Part shown: piece by piece, positions 20,076 through 31,384 of the stretch
Numbering within the stretch: the first letter of the stretch is position 1
Layout of the letters: the number at the start of each line of letters is the position of its first letter
Source of the DNA: Stomorhina lunata
Lineage: Eukaryota; Arthropoda; Insecta; Diptera; Rhiniidae
Assembly: GCA_933228675.1 (NCBI GenBank)
Contig: OW121742.1
Coordinates: forward strand, 35,970,218 to 36,034,217
Length of the DNA stretch: 64,000 bases
Direction: 5' to 3'
Notes under the pieces: model-generated
The model's input: the letters and a program-made list of their open reading frames with translations, nothing else
Databases searched by the model: none
What the model was told of the DNA's origin: nothing
Position numbers and translations under genes: made by a program

Positions 20076-20253
20076 TAATGTAAGAAGAGGACATCAGAAA
20101 CTTCGATGGAAAGACAAAGTAGAAGAAAATCTTTCAAAGCTTGGCCTAGGCAATTGGAGAATAAAACAGACAATCGAAGCGCATGGAATTCCTACAAATG
20201 CTCGGCCTTTGACCTTAACAGGTTGTAAATATAGGCCATTTAAGTAAGCAAGT
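20076..20253 (+). mobile_element. LINE 3'-end copy, truncated
   Basis: Matches the 3' end of the retrotransposon fragment at 7262-7775: 'aacttcgatggaaaga', 'gtagaagaaaatctt', 'ctcggcctttgacct', and then 'aggccatttaagtaa'. Substitutions and an in-frame loss make it non-coding. The roughly 47 bp before it (20034-20080) is shared with the next copy but not with the LINE at 7.3 kb. Confidence 0.8.
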
Positions 20254-20340
20254 ACCCGTTAATGTATTGAGCTAACATGTGTCGGATGTTCTCTTATACT
20301 ATGAAAAAGCTAAAATATAAATAAAAAACGGTCACCCTAA

Positions 20341-20463
20341 TGTTAGAAGAGGATGTCCGAAACTTCGATGGAAAGACCAAGTAGAAGAAAATGGATTTCT
20401 AAAATATGCTCGGCCTTTGACCTTAACAAGTTGTAAATACAGGCAATATAAGTAAGTAAGTAG
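20341..20463 (+). mobile_element. LINE 3'-end copy with internal deletion
   Basis: The same 3' end as at 20076, with about 70 bp removed between 'gtagaagaaaat' and 'ttctaaaatatgctcgg'. It ends in an (AAGT)n tail that runs straight into the microsatellite that follows. Confidence 0.8.
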
Positions 20464-20660
20464 TATTAATATAAGAAATGGTATAATAATAATATAAGTA
20501 TTAGTATAAGTATTAGTATGCCTATCAGTGTTAGTATCAGAATTCATATCGATATTAGCATCAGAATCAGTTTCAGTATTAGCCTCAGTATTACCATCAG
20601 AAGTATTAGCATCAGTACAAGTATCAGTATTAGTATCAGTATTATCATTTGAAGTAATAT
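20464..20660 (+). repeat. degenerate AGTATT/AGTATC microsatellite
   Basis: Imperfect repeats of agtatt, agtatc and atcagt hexamers continue from the LINE (AAGT)n tail towards the 12-bp minisatellite. Confidence 0.8.
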
Positions 20661-20713
20661 TGTCATTGGTAATTAGAAATTTTTCATTGTGAAAGAAATT
20701 TTCTATTGAAGGT

Positions 20714-22622
20714 ATGTCTTAGTCTATGTCTTAGTCTATGTCTTAGTCTATGTCTTAATCTATGTCTTAGTCCATGTCTTAGTCTATGTCTTAGTCTATG
20801 TCTTAGTCTATGTCTTAGTCTATGTCTTAGTCTATGTCTTAGTCTATGTCTTAGTCTATGTCTTAGTCTATGTCTTAGTCTATGTCTTAGTCTATGTCTT
20901 AGTCTATGTCTTAGTCTATGTCTTAGTCTATGTCTAAGTCTATGTCTTTGTCTATGTCTATGTCTTAGTCTATGTCTTAGTCTATGTCTTAGTCTATGTC
21001 TTAGTCTATGTCTTAGTCTACGTCTTAGTCTATGTCTTAGTCTATGTCTAAGTCTACGTCTTAGTCTATGTCTTAGTCTATGTCTTAGTCTATGTCTTAG
21101 TATATGTCTTAGTCTATGTCTTAGTCTTAGTCTATGTCTTAGTCTATGTCTTAGTCTATGTCTTAGTCTATGTCTTAGTCTATGTCTTAGTCTATGTCTT
21201 AGTCTATGTCTTAGTCTATGTCTTAGTCTATGTCTTAGTCTATGTCTTAGTCTATGTCTTAGTCTATGTCTTAGTCTATGTCTTAGTCTATGTCTTAGTC
21301 TATGTCTTAGTCTATGTCTTAGTCTATGTCTTAGTCTATGTCTTAGTCTATGTCTTAGTCTATGTCTTAGTCTATGTCTTAGTCTATGTCTTAGTCTATG
21401 TCTTAGTCTATGTCTTAGTCTATGTCTTAGTCTATGTCTTAGTCTATGTCTTAGTCTATGTCTTAGTCTATGTCTTAGTCTATGTCTTAGTCTATGTCTT
21501 AGTCTATGTCTTAGTCTATGTCTTAGTCTATGTCTTAGTCTATGTCTTAGTCTATGTCTTAGTCTATGTCTAAGTCTATGTCTTAGTCTATGTCTTAGTC
21601 TATGTCTTAGTCTATGTCTTAGTCTATGTCTTAGTCTATGTCTTAGTCTATGTCTTAGTCTATGTCTTAGTCTATGTCTTAGTCTATGTCTTAGTCTATG
21701 TCTTAGTCTATGTCTTAGTCTATGTCTTAGTCTATGTCTTAGTCTATGTCTAAGTCTATGTCTTAGTCGATGTCTTAGTCTATGTCTTAGTCTATGTCTT
21801 AGTCTATGTCTTAGTCTATGTCTTAGTCTATGTCTTAGTCTATGTCTTAGTCTATGTCTAAGTCTATGTCTTAGTCAATGTCTTAGTCTATGTCTTAGTC
21901 TATGTCTTAGTCTATGTCTTAGTCTATGTCTTAGTCTATGTCTTAGTCTATGTCTAAGTCTATGTCTTAGTCAATGTCTTAGTCTATGTCTTAGTCTATG
22001 TCTTAGTCTATGTCTTAGTCTAGGTCTTAGTCTATGTCTTAGTCTATGTCTTAGTCTATGTCTTAGTCTATGTCTTAGTCTATGTCTTAGTCTATGTCTT
22101 AGTCTATGTCTTAGTCTATGTCTTAGTCTATGTCTTAGTCTATGTCTTAGTCTATGTCTTAGTCTATGTCTTAGTCTATGTCTTAGTCTATGTCTTAGTC
22201 TATGTCTTAGTCTATGTCTTAGTCTATGTCTTAGTCTATGTCTTAGTCTATGTCTTAGTGTATGTCTTAGTATATGTCTTAGTGTATGTCTTTGTCTATG
22301 TCTAAGTCTATGTCTTAGTCTATGTCTTAGTCTATGTCTTAGTCTATGTCTTAGTCTATGTCTTAGTCTATGTCTTAGTCAATGTCTTAGTCTATGTCTT
22401 AGTCTATGTCTTAGTCTATGTCTTAGTCTATGTCTTAGTCTATGTCTTAGTCTATGTCTTAGTCTATGTCTTAGTCTATGTCTTAGTCTATGTCTTAGTC
22501 TATGTCTAAGTCTATGTCTTAGTCGATGTCTTAGTCTATGTCTTAGTCTATGTCTTAGTCTATGTCTTAGTCTATGTCTTAGTCTGTGTCTTAGTCTGTG
22601 TCTTAGTCTGTGTCTTAGTCTA
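20714..22622 (+). repeat. 12-bp minisatellite array 1 (TATGTCTTAGTC)n
   Basis: About 159 copies of TATGTCTTAGTC with few single-base variants and rare partial units. Because the unit is a multiple of three and lacks stops in one frame, it produces a long meaningless open frame of Cys-Leu-Ser-Leu repeats. The reverse complement of the same unit makes the larger array at 52.9-59.5 kb. Confidence 0.98.
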
Positions 22623-24574
22623 TACCCTGAAGTAAATGGGGCCAGAGAAACAATACTGTTTTGCTATTGACAATGTCTCCAGTACTACTTGCCTATTTTG
22701 CCCCATCCAATGTTATCTACTATTGACATTTAACATTTAGAGTTCCTACGAAATCTACCAGTAGACATTACCACTATTTATTTAGTATTGACCTTGTAGT
22801 TCTTTTGGTCCAAGTGGAGACATTGGGATCAAATCGGGCCCTATTGATATACATATATGTTGACACATTCGTTGACAATGTCACCAGATATATACTAGAA
22901 TAGTTGTCTCTATATATTCACTATTTCAGTACTGAACTAAAATTGGGGACATTTGAATTGATGTTACACAAAGTGTTGACATGGAGACACATGATCCCAG
23001 TTTTACTACAGGGTATCTTTGTCTATATCTTATCATATGTCTTAGTCTATATTTTGGTTTTAGTCTAGTAAAACTTTCTTGTTGTGAGCCTCCATTGTAT
23101 ACACTCATACACACATGAGATACTCTTAAATAAGTGTGTTAGTTAGTTAGTATTGGTAAATCAATATATCCCTTTCCTGTTGTTGTAATTAACGTGGTGA
23201 ATAATGTGCTTGAGAAGTGTTTGTTATTTCCGCTCTGTAGGGGGTTAATTGAAGTTTATTAGTTAGAATTAAATGTAACACAATTAAAGGATACAAATCT
23301 TGCTGAAAATGTGCTGGATGTAAGGAATTCTAATGAGGCATTACAGAGTAATGAAACTGTTTTCGAATTACAATTACACATTATTTACAGATTACAATGA
23401 ATTAGAATTTCTATATTTAAACTATGGGCAAATCTTTGTTGAAGTTGGTATGCGTTTTCATCACTCAATAGATTTTCTAAATCTTTATAATAAAAACCTA
23501 CTTAGAGTACGAATAATTTCAATTATTAATCTTTCATTATCATATTTAGTTAGATTTTTGTGATTCTAATAAGTTTTAATTTGAATAATTAATGCAAAAA
23601 TGAAATTACTTAAACACTTTATTGTAATAATATTATGCAAATTCCATTACAATGATTTACCAGAAACTTTGATTTCTAGAAAATGGAATATCTGTCGATA
23701 AAGTATCAAAAGAATTGATTAATTTTTGTGAATGATACTAGAGATAAAATATTTCAAATTTTAAATATGAAAATAATTTTTAAAATAAAAGACATTCGCA
23801 AAGATTATGGTTGGGATGTTATGAGTTGGGATATTATGGCTTAAATGATGCAAATCTGTGATGTAAATTTTCATATTATTAAAATATTTATGTAAAAATA
23901 AACATTTTTTCTAAATTAAAAAATAAATTTTAGTTTAGTAAAAGTACATTGAACCCTTTCTTTACACTCTATATATATATGAAGTTTTTGTTTTTGGCTT
24001 TGGAATGGTCCAGTGTCATTGACCAAAACGAAATGATTTTGGTAGATTTTCAGATAAATATTATAAAAATTGGAATTTAAATATTAAACTCATGCTGTTA
24101 CAAAAAACCTTGAGATTTACAAATAACCAAAGAAAGAACACCCACAAGGCACAAGGCCAACACTTGGGTAAACATTTTCCAAATAATGTTTTATGTCGAA
24201 AGCATATTAGACATATTTGTTCCAAATATTATGTCCAATTTGAAAAAAATAACAAATAAAGTTCAAAATCATACATTTTGTGGTTTAATGTTCAAACTGC
24301 AGAGAATGTCTGCTGAGTGCATGACAAAATTGGTTTCAAGGACAAAATGAGATGACTCAGGATGACCATAAACAAAATTTAAAGCGTGTGTGAACTATAG
24401 TTGTTGAAGGATATGCCGATTCCATGTCTAAGTAACCTTAACATCTACTCTAGAGACCTAAATATATTTATATACTTAAGCTGGGGAGGGAAACCAAAAT
24501 ATTACTTAAAATGGGAAAACCTTCTCAAATAACACTGAAGAATCTTTATATGAAAATTTTTCTATAGAAAGATG
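22623..24574. other. mixed spacer between minisatellites
   Basis: About 2 kb without a recognisable gene. It includes a 350-bp less AT-rich stretch (22623-22980) with repeated 'tattgaca' words and a small diverged island of the 12-bp unit near 23020-23070. The remainder is AT-rich. Confidence 0.5.
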
Positions 24575-25065
24575 TATTCTGAGATCCAGAGTCATCTCGA
24601 TTTGCTGAGTCATCTTAAAAAGCTAAGTCGCTTAGTTTACGTCTTAGTCTATGTCTAAGTCTATATCTTAGTCTAATTCTTAGTCTATGTCTTAGGCTAA
24701 CTCTGAGTCATCTCCAATAGCTAACTTATCTTAAACTGCCAATTCATATTGAAAGTAGTGAGTCATCTCGATTTTCTAAGTGACTTCGAACAGTCTAGTC
24801 ATCTCGAAATAGTGTGTTATCTTAAGCTGTTTCCTTATCTAAATTTACTGACACCTCGAACTGCTGAGTCATCTGAAACTGCTGAGTCATCTCAAACCAA
24901 TTTATCTTGAAATTTTGAGCCATTTCGATCTACTGCTTAGTCTTCTTAAACTTTGAGTCATCTAGATCTGCTATGTCATTACTAAATGCATTCTTAAAAG
25001 CTGAGTTGTCTCGAAGTACAGCGTCATCTTGAGCCGATAAGTCACCTCGAACTGCTGAGTTTTCA
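24575..25065 (+). repeat. degenerate minisatellite with core CTGAGTCATCT
   Basis: Around 20 imperfect copies of an approximately 18-25 bp unit such as 'tgctgagtcatctcgaa'. At about 24636-24700 it is interrupted by a short stretch of the 12-bp minisatellite (ttagtctatgtctaagt). Three copies contain exactly TGCTGAGTCAT (24603, 24862, 24880). Confidence 0.8.
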
Positions 25066-25283
25066 CTTATACGTATGTGTATATACAATAATTCTTGGAA
25101 TTATATGAAAAACAGTTAAACTTTTTTCTCTTCGAATTGAAAGAAATAAAAAAACAAACGCTTTGTAAAAAGTTTATTGCCAAAGACTTAATTCTAAGCA
25201 AATATTATGCAAATGAAATTTAAAAGAAAATATTTAATTTAATTATTTGTTTCATTTAAAAAGTCATGAACTAAAATGCTTTT

Positions 25284-25850
25284 ACTACTGACGATTATTT
25301 AAGAAACTCAGCTCAATTTTAGGTGTTTGGTACAAAAAATCAAAATGATCAGAAAAGTCAAGTATTTTCTCGATAGGACGCTTATTTAAGAAACTACTGC
25401 CAATTTTATTTTTTTGGTACAAAAAATCAAAATGATCAAAGAAGTCAAGTATTTTCTCGATAGGACGCTTATTTAAGAAACTACAGCCAATTTTAGGTTT
25501 TTGGTACAAAAAATCGAAATGATCATAAAAATCAATTATTTTCTCGATTGGACGCTTTTTTAAGAAACAACAGCCAATTTTAGGTTTTTGGTACAAAAAA
25601 TCAAAATGATCACAAAAATCAAGTATTTTCTCGATTGGACGCTTATTTAAGAAACTACAGCCCATTTTAGGTTTTTCATGCAAAAAATCAAAATGATCAC
25701 AAAAATCAAGTATTTTCTCGATTGGACGCTTATTTAAGAAAATACAGCCAATTTCAAGTTTTTCATACAAAAAATCAAAATGATCACAAAAATCAATTAT
25801 TTTCATGATTTGACGCTTATTTAAGAAAATACAGCCAATTTTTTCATGAT
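25284..25850 (-). repeat. 87-bp satellite array 1
   Basis: About 6.5 tandem copies of an 87-bp unit. On the minus strand one frame stays open for 173 codons, encoding a 29-residue repeat (per unit roughly KILDFCDHFDFLYEKPK, then IGCSFLNKRPIE). Units vary by substitutions. No recognisable flanking gene, promoter or domain; probably a satellite, not a protein gene. The larger array of the same unit is at 28757-30716, same orientation. Confidence 0.92.
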
Positions 25851-26304
25851 ACTAAAAATATTTAAAAAATAAAAAGGCTAATTTAAATTTATAAAGCTCT
25901 TAAATATTTAACGAAAGTGTTATGATGTTAACGTTTTCCATTTGAATGGTTTTTAAAAATTTTTGGTTATCTACAGCTTTGCAATTACACCCATTTGGAT
26001 TGCTCATAAATAGTTAAATTGTCAACGTAAAAATTACTCAAAAGTATAAAATTTCAAACTAAAATAACTTGACATTTTGGAAAATGCCACCAAAAATTTT
26101 TCCATTCATTCATTTGTAAAGTGTTTCTACTCAAAATAGAAGTTTATTTTAGTTTAACTCCAACAAAATTGCACTGAATTGTATGATTTCTATGCATTTG
26201 CCAAAACCACGAGAATTTATTGTACCTTGACATTTGTTTCTACAATTATAGTTTAAATCCTTTTAAATCCAATTAAAAACCGAACTGAACTTGAGTAAAT
26301 AAAA
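25851..26304. other. AT-rich spacer left of the gap
   Basis: No gene or repeat recognised. Confidence 0.6.
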
Positions 26305-26504
26305 NNNNNNNNNNNNNNNNNNNNNNNNNNNNNNNNNNNNNNNNNNNNNNNNNNNNNNNNNNNNNNNNNNNNNNNNNNNNNNNNNNNNNNNNNNNNNNNN
26401 NNNNNNNNNNNNNNNNNNNNNNNNNNNNNNNNNNNNNNNNNNNNNNNNNNNNNNNNNNNNNNNNNNNNNNNNNNNNNNNNNNNNNNNNNNNNNNNNNNNN
26501 NNNN
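26305..26504. other. assembly gap (200 N)
   Basis: Exactly 200 N, a round number typical of a scaffold gap of unknown true size. The sequence on the two sides need not be adjacent in the genome. Confidence 0.99.
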
Positions 26505-26745
26505 AACCTTTCACGTGGTTATGATAGGGGTACCGATCGAATCCAAACTAACTTAGTTTTTGCAAACTAACTGGGAAACAACTAAAGAAAACAATTATCG
26601 AATGAGAGAAAGCTAAAGCACACACAGGTGCTCGAGAAATGTATGTTTGTTTGTAAGTTTATTTATTTTTCATTATTCTTTATTTAGTTTAATTTCACTA
26701 TTGGCAGAAAACAAATGTATGGAGTTTAATCTTCTTCTTAATATA
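26505..26745. other. spacer right of the gap
   Basis: Short unique-looking stretch; nothing recognised. Confidence 0.5.
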
Positions 26746-27226
26746 TAAAAATTAATTCACTTTTCGTTGTAATTTTATAACTCAAGTAGGAGCTGACCTA
26801 TCCAAACCAAATGTTTAGGCTTTGTTTGGACTATTTAGTAGATGGTTTATGTGAAGTTTGCTCAGAATCGGTTGAACGGTTCATTATTTATCACATTTTT
26901 TGTGACAAATGAATAAGTATTTTTTTAAGAGTTTATAAAAATTTATGGAAATTTTTTAAATTTATAAAGAGTTTATAAAATCTATGGAAATTTTTTAAAT
27001 TTACATAGAGTTTATAAAATCTATGGAAATTTTTTCAATTTTGCATAGAGTTTATAGAATGTATGGAAATTTTTTAAATTTGCATAGAGTTTATAAAATC
27101 TATGGAAATTTTTTAAATTTACATAGAGCTTATATGTATATGAGATATGTTTCTAAACTTAACACAATTTGATAGTGGGTACACAAGATTCGGCACAGTC
27201 GAATATAACATTCTTACTTGTTTTAT
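26745..27226 (+). mobile_element. dispersed element remnant with internal 39-bp repeats
   Basis: The right end, 'acaagattcggcacagtcgaa' in form, followed by 'cttacttgtttt', matches the terminus at about 63695-63740 and (inverted) at about 31391. Inside, about five copies of a roughly 39-bp unit (tttataaaatctatggaaa, then attttttaaatttacatag) lie at 26930-27130. No coding capacity. The family resembles non-autonomous dispersed repeats of calyptrate flies; its class is not resolved here. Confidence 0.6.
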
Positions 27227-28034
27227 GGTAAAATAAATTCTGACAAACACCTGAAAAATTAAAAAGTCATTAACTTAATGCAATTTTTTTAGCACTTACA
27301 TATAAATACATTATGTATAAGTACTTTTGCAATATTTATTCTGACCTTAGACTAAAAGTTATCTAGCAGTTAGAATCTTAATTTAGTAAAATGCAAACAT
27401 CTTCAAAAATACACAAATATTAATACAAACGAACAGGTAGACACAGACAGTCATAAAGTATTAACACAAGCAGACATAGGAATAGGCTATTAAAATACAT
27501 TTAAATATTGCAATTTAGAAATTCAGTATGAGCGGAAATCAGGGGTTAGATAAAGGAAGTAAAAATAATTACTAACACACGTGTAAAGTATCTTTAGCAT
27601 AAGGTTTTATCTCTCGTTTCTAATTTGTAAATTTCTTGGGTAAGCTTCTTTTACCACATAGAAAATCTTAAGGCTCAACGTCGGGGGACACGTGTTAACA
27701 TAAATGAAGTTGTGGGTTTAAGGTTGTTTAAGAAGTTAATTTGTGTAACATGATGATATATGATGTACGAGTATAGGCACTTATTAAGAATATAACAATA
27801 GAAAAGGATGTATTTAAAAGCTTCGGCCATGACGAATTTTATACATACGCACACAATGAAAAGAAAAGAGGTTGACAGGTTAATAATGCCAGTGTAGAAG
27901 TATTAGAATATGAAAAGTTAAAATTTTCAGTGCCATTTATCATTAAGTATTTATATAAAGCTTATTTATGCAAAACTGAGTAGACATAGCTGTAGTTTCT
28001 AATTTAATAGCTTTTAACTGGCCTTTGTTAATTT
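27227..28034. other. unique AT-rich spacer
   Basis: No gene or repeat recognised. Confidence 0.55.
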
Positions 28035-28756
28035 TTTTTTGGTTTTCGGGAGTGGTTTTTATATGAAAGCTGTAGTCAAATATGGATCAATTTCTATAAA
28101 ATTTTATATTCTGACCAAAAATTGCATAAATCTTCTCTGCTCTAAATTTAGTTGTCATAGATATTACAATTGTTTTCAATTTATCAGCATTTATGTGATT
28201 ACCGGGGCAGGTTTATATGGGAGCTCTAACTAAATGTGAACCGATTTCGCTCATTTTCAGTACACAACTCTACAACATTTAGAAAATACTTTTGCAGAAT
28301 TTTGTCTTTTTAGCTTTTGTAGTTAAGGAGTTATCGTGCTTTTATCTGACTGACAGACGGACATAAACCCCTTTTCTTTTTGTATTTGCGTTTCCTTAAG
28401 TTTTTTATATGGGAACCATGGTCAAATGGTGACCGCGTGCGACAAAATTTTGCACACTGGTTGGCGTTGACATAAAACTTCCTTGTGCTAAATTTAGTGG
28501 CCAAAGCTATTACAGTTTATCATTTATTGTGTACTTTAGGTGGAATTTAGGCCATTTCCGTAAGTTTTTTGTATGGAAACTATTGTTAAATGTGAACCGA
28601 TTTCGATGAAATTTTACATGTTGCCTAGGGCTAATATAAAATTTCTATATACCAAATTTTATCATCATATTTACCTGTAATAATTTGTCATTTATTAGCA
28701 AATAAGCGATTAGCCTAGGCGAGGTTATATTGCAGCTATGGTCAAATGTAAACCGA
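28035..28756 (+). mobile_element. decayed dispersed element, left part
   Basis: Four diverged subrepeats of about 180-200 bp each start with a 'tatatgggagct' type string followed by 'gtcaaatgtgaaccgattt' or close forms (near 28213, 28408, 28571, 28731). A 'tgacagacggacataaac' string lies at 28351. The same words occur in the elements at 31.4-32.1 kb. The last subrepeat breaks off at 28756, where the 87-bp satellite begins. Confidence 0.65.
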
Positions 28757-30716
28757 TCTTGGACGCTTATTTAAGAAACTACAGCCAATTTAAGGTTTTT
28801 CATACAAAAAATCAAAATGATCACAAAAAACAAGTATTTTCTCGCTTGGACGCATATTTAAGAAACTACAGCCAATTTTAAGTTTTTCATATCAAAAATC
28901 AAAATTATCACAAAAATCAAGCATTTTCTCGATTGGACGCTTATTTAAGAAACTATAGCCTATTTAAGGTTTTTCATACTAAAAATTAAAATGATCACAA
29001 AAATCAATTATTTCCTCGATTGGACGCATATTTAAGAAACTGCAGCCAATTTTAGGTTTTTTAATGCAAAAAATCAAAATGATCACAAAAATCAAGTATT
29101 TTCTCGATTGGACGCATATTTAAGAAACTACAGCCAATTTTAGGTTTTTCATACAAAAAATTAAAGTGATCACAAAAATCAAGTATTTTCTCGATTGGAC
29201 GCATATTTAAGAAACTACAGCCAATTTTAGGTTTTTCATGCAAAAAATCAAAATGATCACAAAAATCAAGTATTTTCTCGATTGGATACATATTTAAGAA
29301 ACTACAGCCAATTTTAGGTTTTTTATACAAAAATCAAAATGATCACAAAAATCAAGTATTTTCTCGATTGGATGCATATTTAAGAAACTACAGCCAATTT
29401 TAGGTTTTTCATGCAAAAAATCAAAATGATCACAAAAATCAAGTATTTTCTCGATTGGATGCATATTTAAGAAACTACAGCCAATTCTAAGTTTTTCATA
29501 CAAAAAATCAAAAATCAAGTATTTTCTCGATTGGACGCTTATTTAAGAAACTACCGCCAATTTTAGGTTTTTATACAAAAAATCAAAAATCAATTATTTT
29601 CCCGATTGGACGCATATTTAAGAAACTACAGCCAATTTTAGGTTTTTCATATAAAAAATCATAATGATCACAAAAATCAAGTATTTTCTCGATTGGACGC
29701 ATATTTAAGAAACTACAGCCAATTTTAAGTTTTTCATATAAAAAATCAAAATTATCACAAAAATCAAGTATTTTCTCGATAGGACGCTTATTTAAGAAAC
29801 TACAGCCAATTTTAGGTTTTTCATACAAAAAATCAAAATGATCACAAAAATCAAGTATTTTCTCGATTGGACGCTTATTTAAGAACCTATAGCCTATTTG
29901 AGGTTTTTCATACAAATCAAAATGATCACAAAAATCAAGTATTTTCTCAATTGGACGTTTATTTAAGAAACTACAGCCAATTTTAGGTTTTTCATACAAA
30001 AATCGAAATGATCACAAAAATCAAGTATTTTCTCGATTGGACGTATATTTAAGAAACTGCTGCCCATTTTAGGTTTTTCATACAAAAAATTAAAATGATC
30101 ACAAAAATCAAGTAGTTTCTCGATTGGACGCTTATTTAAGAAACTACAGCCAATTTCAGGTTTTTCATACAAAAAATCAAAATGATCACAAAAATCAAGT
30201 ATTTTCTCGATTGGACGCTTATTTAAGAAACTACAGCCAATTTTAGGTTTTTCATACAAAAAATCAAAATGATCACAAAAATCAAGTATTTTCTCAATTG
30301 GACGCTTATTTAAGAAACTACAGCCAATTTTAAGTTTTTCATACAAAAATCGAAATGATCACAAAAATCATGTATTTTCTCGATTGGACGTATATTTAAG
30401 AAACTGCTGCCCATTTTAGGTTTTTCATACAAAAAATTAAAATGATCACAAAAATCAAGTAGTTTCTCGATTGGACGCTTATTTAAGAAACTACAGCCAA
30501 TTTTAGGTTTTTCATACAAAAAATCAAAATGATCACAAAAATCAAGTATTTTCTCAATTGGACGCTTATTTAAGAAACTACAGCCAATTTTAAGTTTTTC
30601 ATACAAAAATCGAAATGATCACAAAAATCATGTATTTTCTCGATTGGACGTATATTTAAGAAAGTGCTGCCCATTTTAGGTTTTTCATACAAAAAATCAA
30701 AATGATCACAAAAATC
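28757..30716 (-). repeat. 87-bp satellite array 2
   Basis: About 22 copies of the same 87-bp unit as at 25284. The minus-strand 29-residue frame is open for stretches of 74-138 codons, broken by one-base changes in A-runs and small deletions. Asn-Lys and Asn-Met variants of the unit are intermixed, and a composite of several units is duplicated in tandem (about 30003-30350 resembling 30351-30610). It begins and ends inside dispersed-element sequence. Confidence 0.95.
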
Positions 30717-30800
30717 TGACAGACAGGCATCGACTTAGAATTCAGGGATTCCGAATACAAATCCCTTTTTGTTTTTTGAGCCGATATCAAGGTAATTACA
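30717..30800 (+). mobile_element. dispersed element, right part after satellite
   Basis: 'tgacagacaggcatcgactta' in form at 30717 onward, then 'aatacaaatccctttttg', matches the expected continuation of the element left of the array (compare 28351 and 31974). The 87-bp satellite thus interrupts one element copy. Confidence 0.5.
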
Positions 30801-31384
30801 AACAGAATCTCAATATTCACCCCCCCCTATTCTTTTTGATGGTGGATATGAAACTTCAGTGGACTAAAACTATTTAGCTTTAACAGTTAATATCCACACA
30901 TAGTACTCCCCCTAATGTAGGGTGTAACTTAATTTGGTTTTATTATATTTATGTAAGTGTTTGCAGTAAAAACATTTTCATTTGTATAATAAAACAAAAC
31001 TAGAATTTTATTAATATGATAACCTTTCCAATTAAAACACCCACATGCGTATTTCAAGCTGAAAGCGAAATTCACATAAAAACTTATCTTAAAGAAATTC
31101 TTTCTAAGGCACAAAAAGAACAAGAATATGTTAAATAAAACTTAGGCAGTAAAAATGTTTTATTAGAATAACACAGATTTTACTGTTACTGGATATGATG
31201 GTATGAAGAATACACATACATACACATAAGCTATATTTCGTTGAATATTATGAAAAGACAAGCACGATGATTAACTTAAATACCTCAAAAGCTTTTGTTA
31301 AATTCTGAGAAAAAACAAACAAAACGTATAGAACAAAAATTGTTTATTACGTATTTTTATGTCAAAATCTCAAATAATAATAAT
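30801..31384. other. spacer
   Basis: A C8 run lies near 30821; otherwise AT-rich sequence without recognised features. Confidence 0.5.

Noticed and set aside
20706..22670. A 654-codon plus-strand open frame of Cys-Leu-Ser-Leu repeats
   Set aside because: Same reason: it is the translation of the 12-bp tandem unit.
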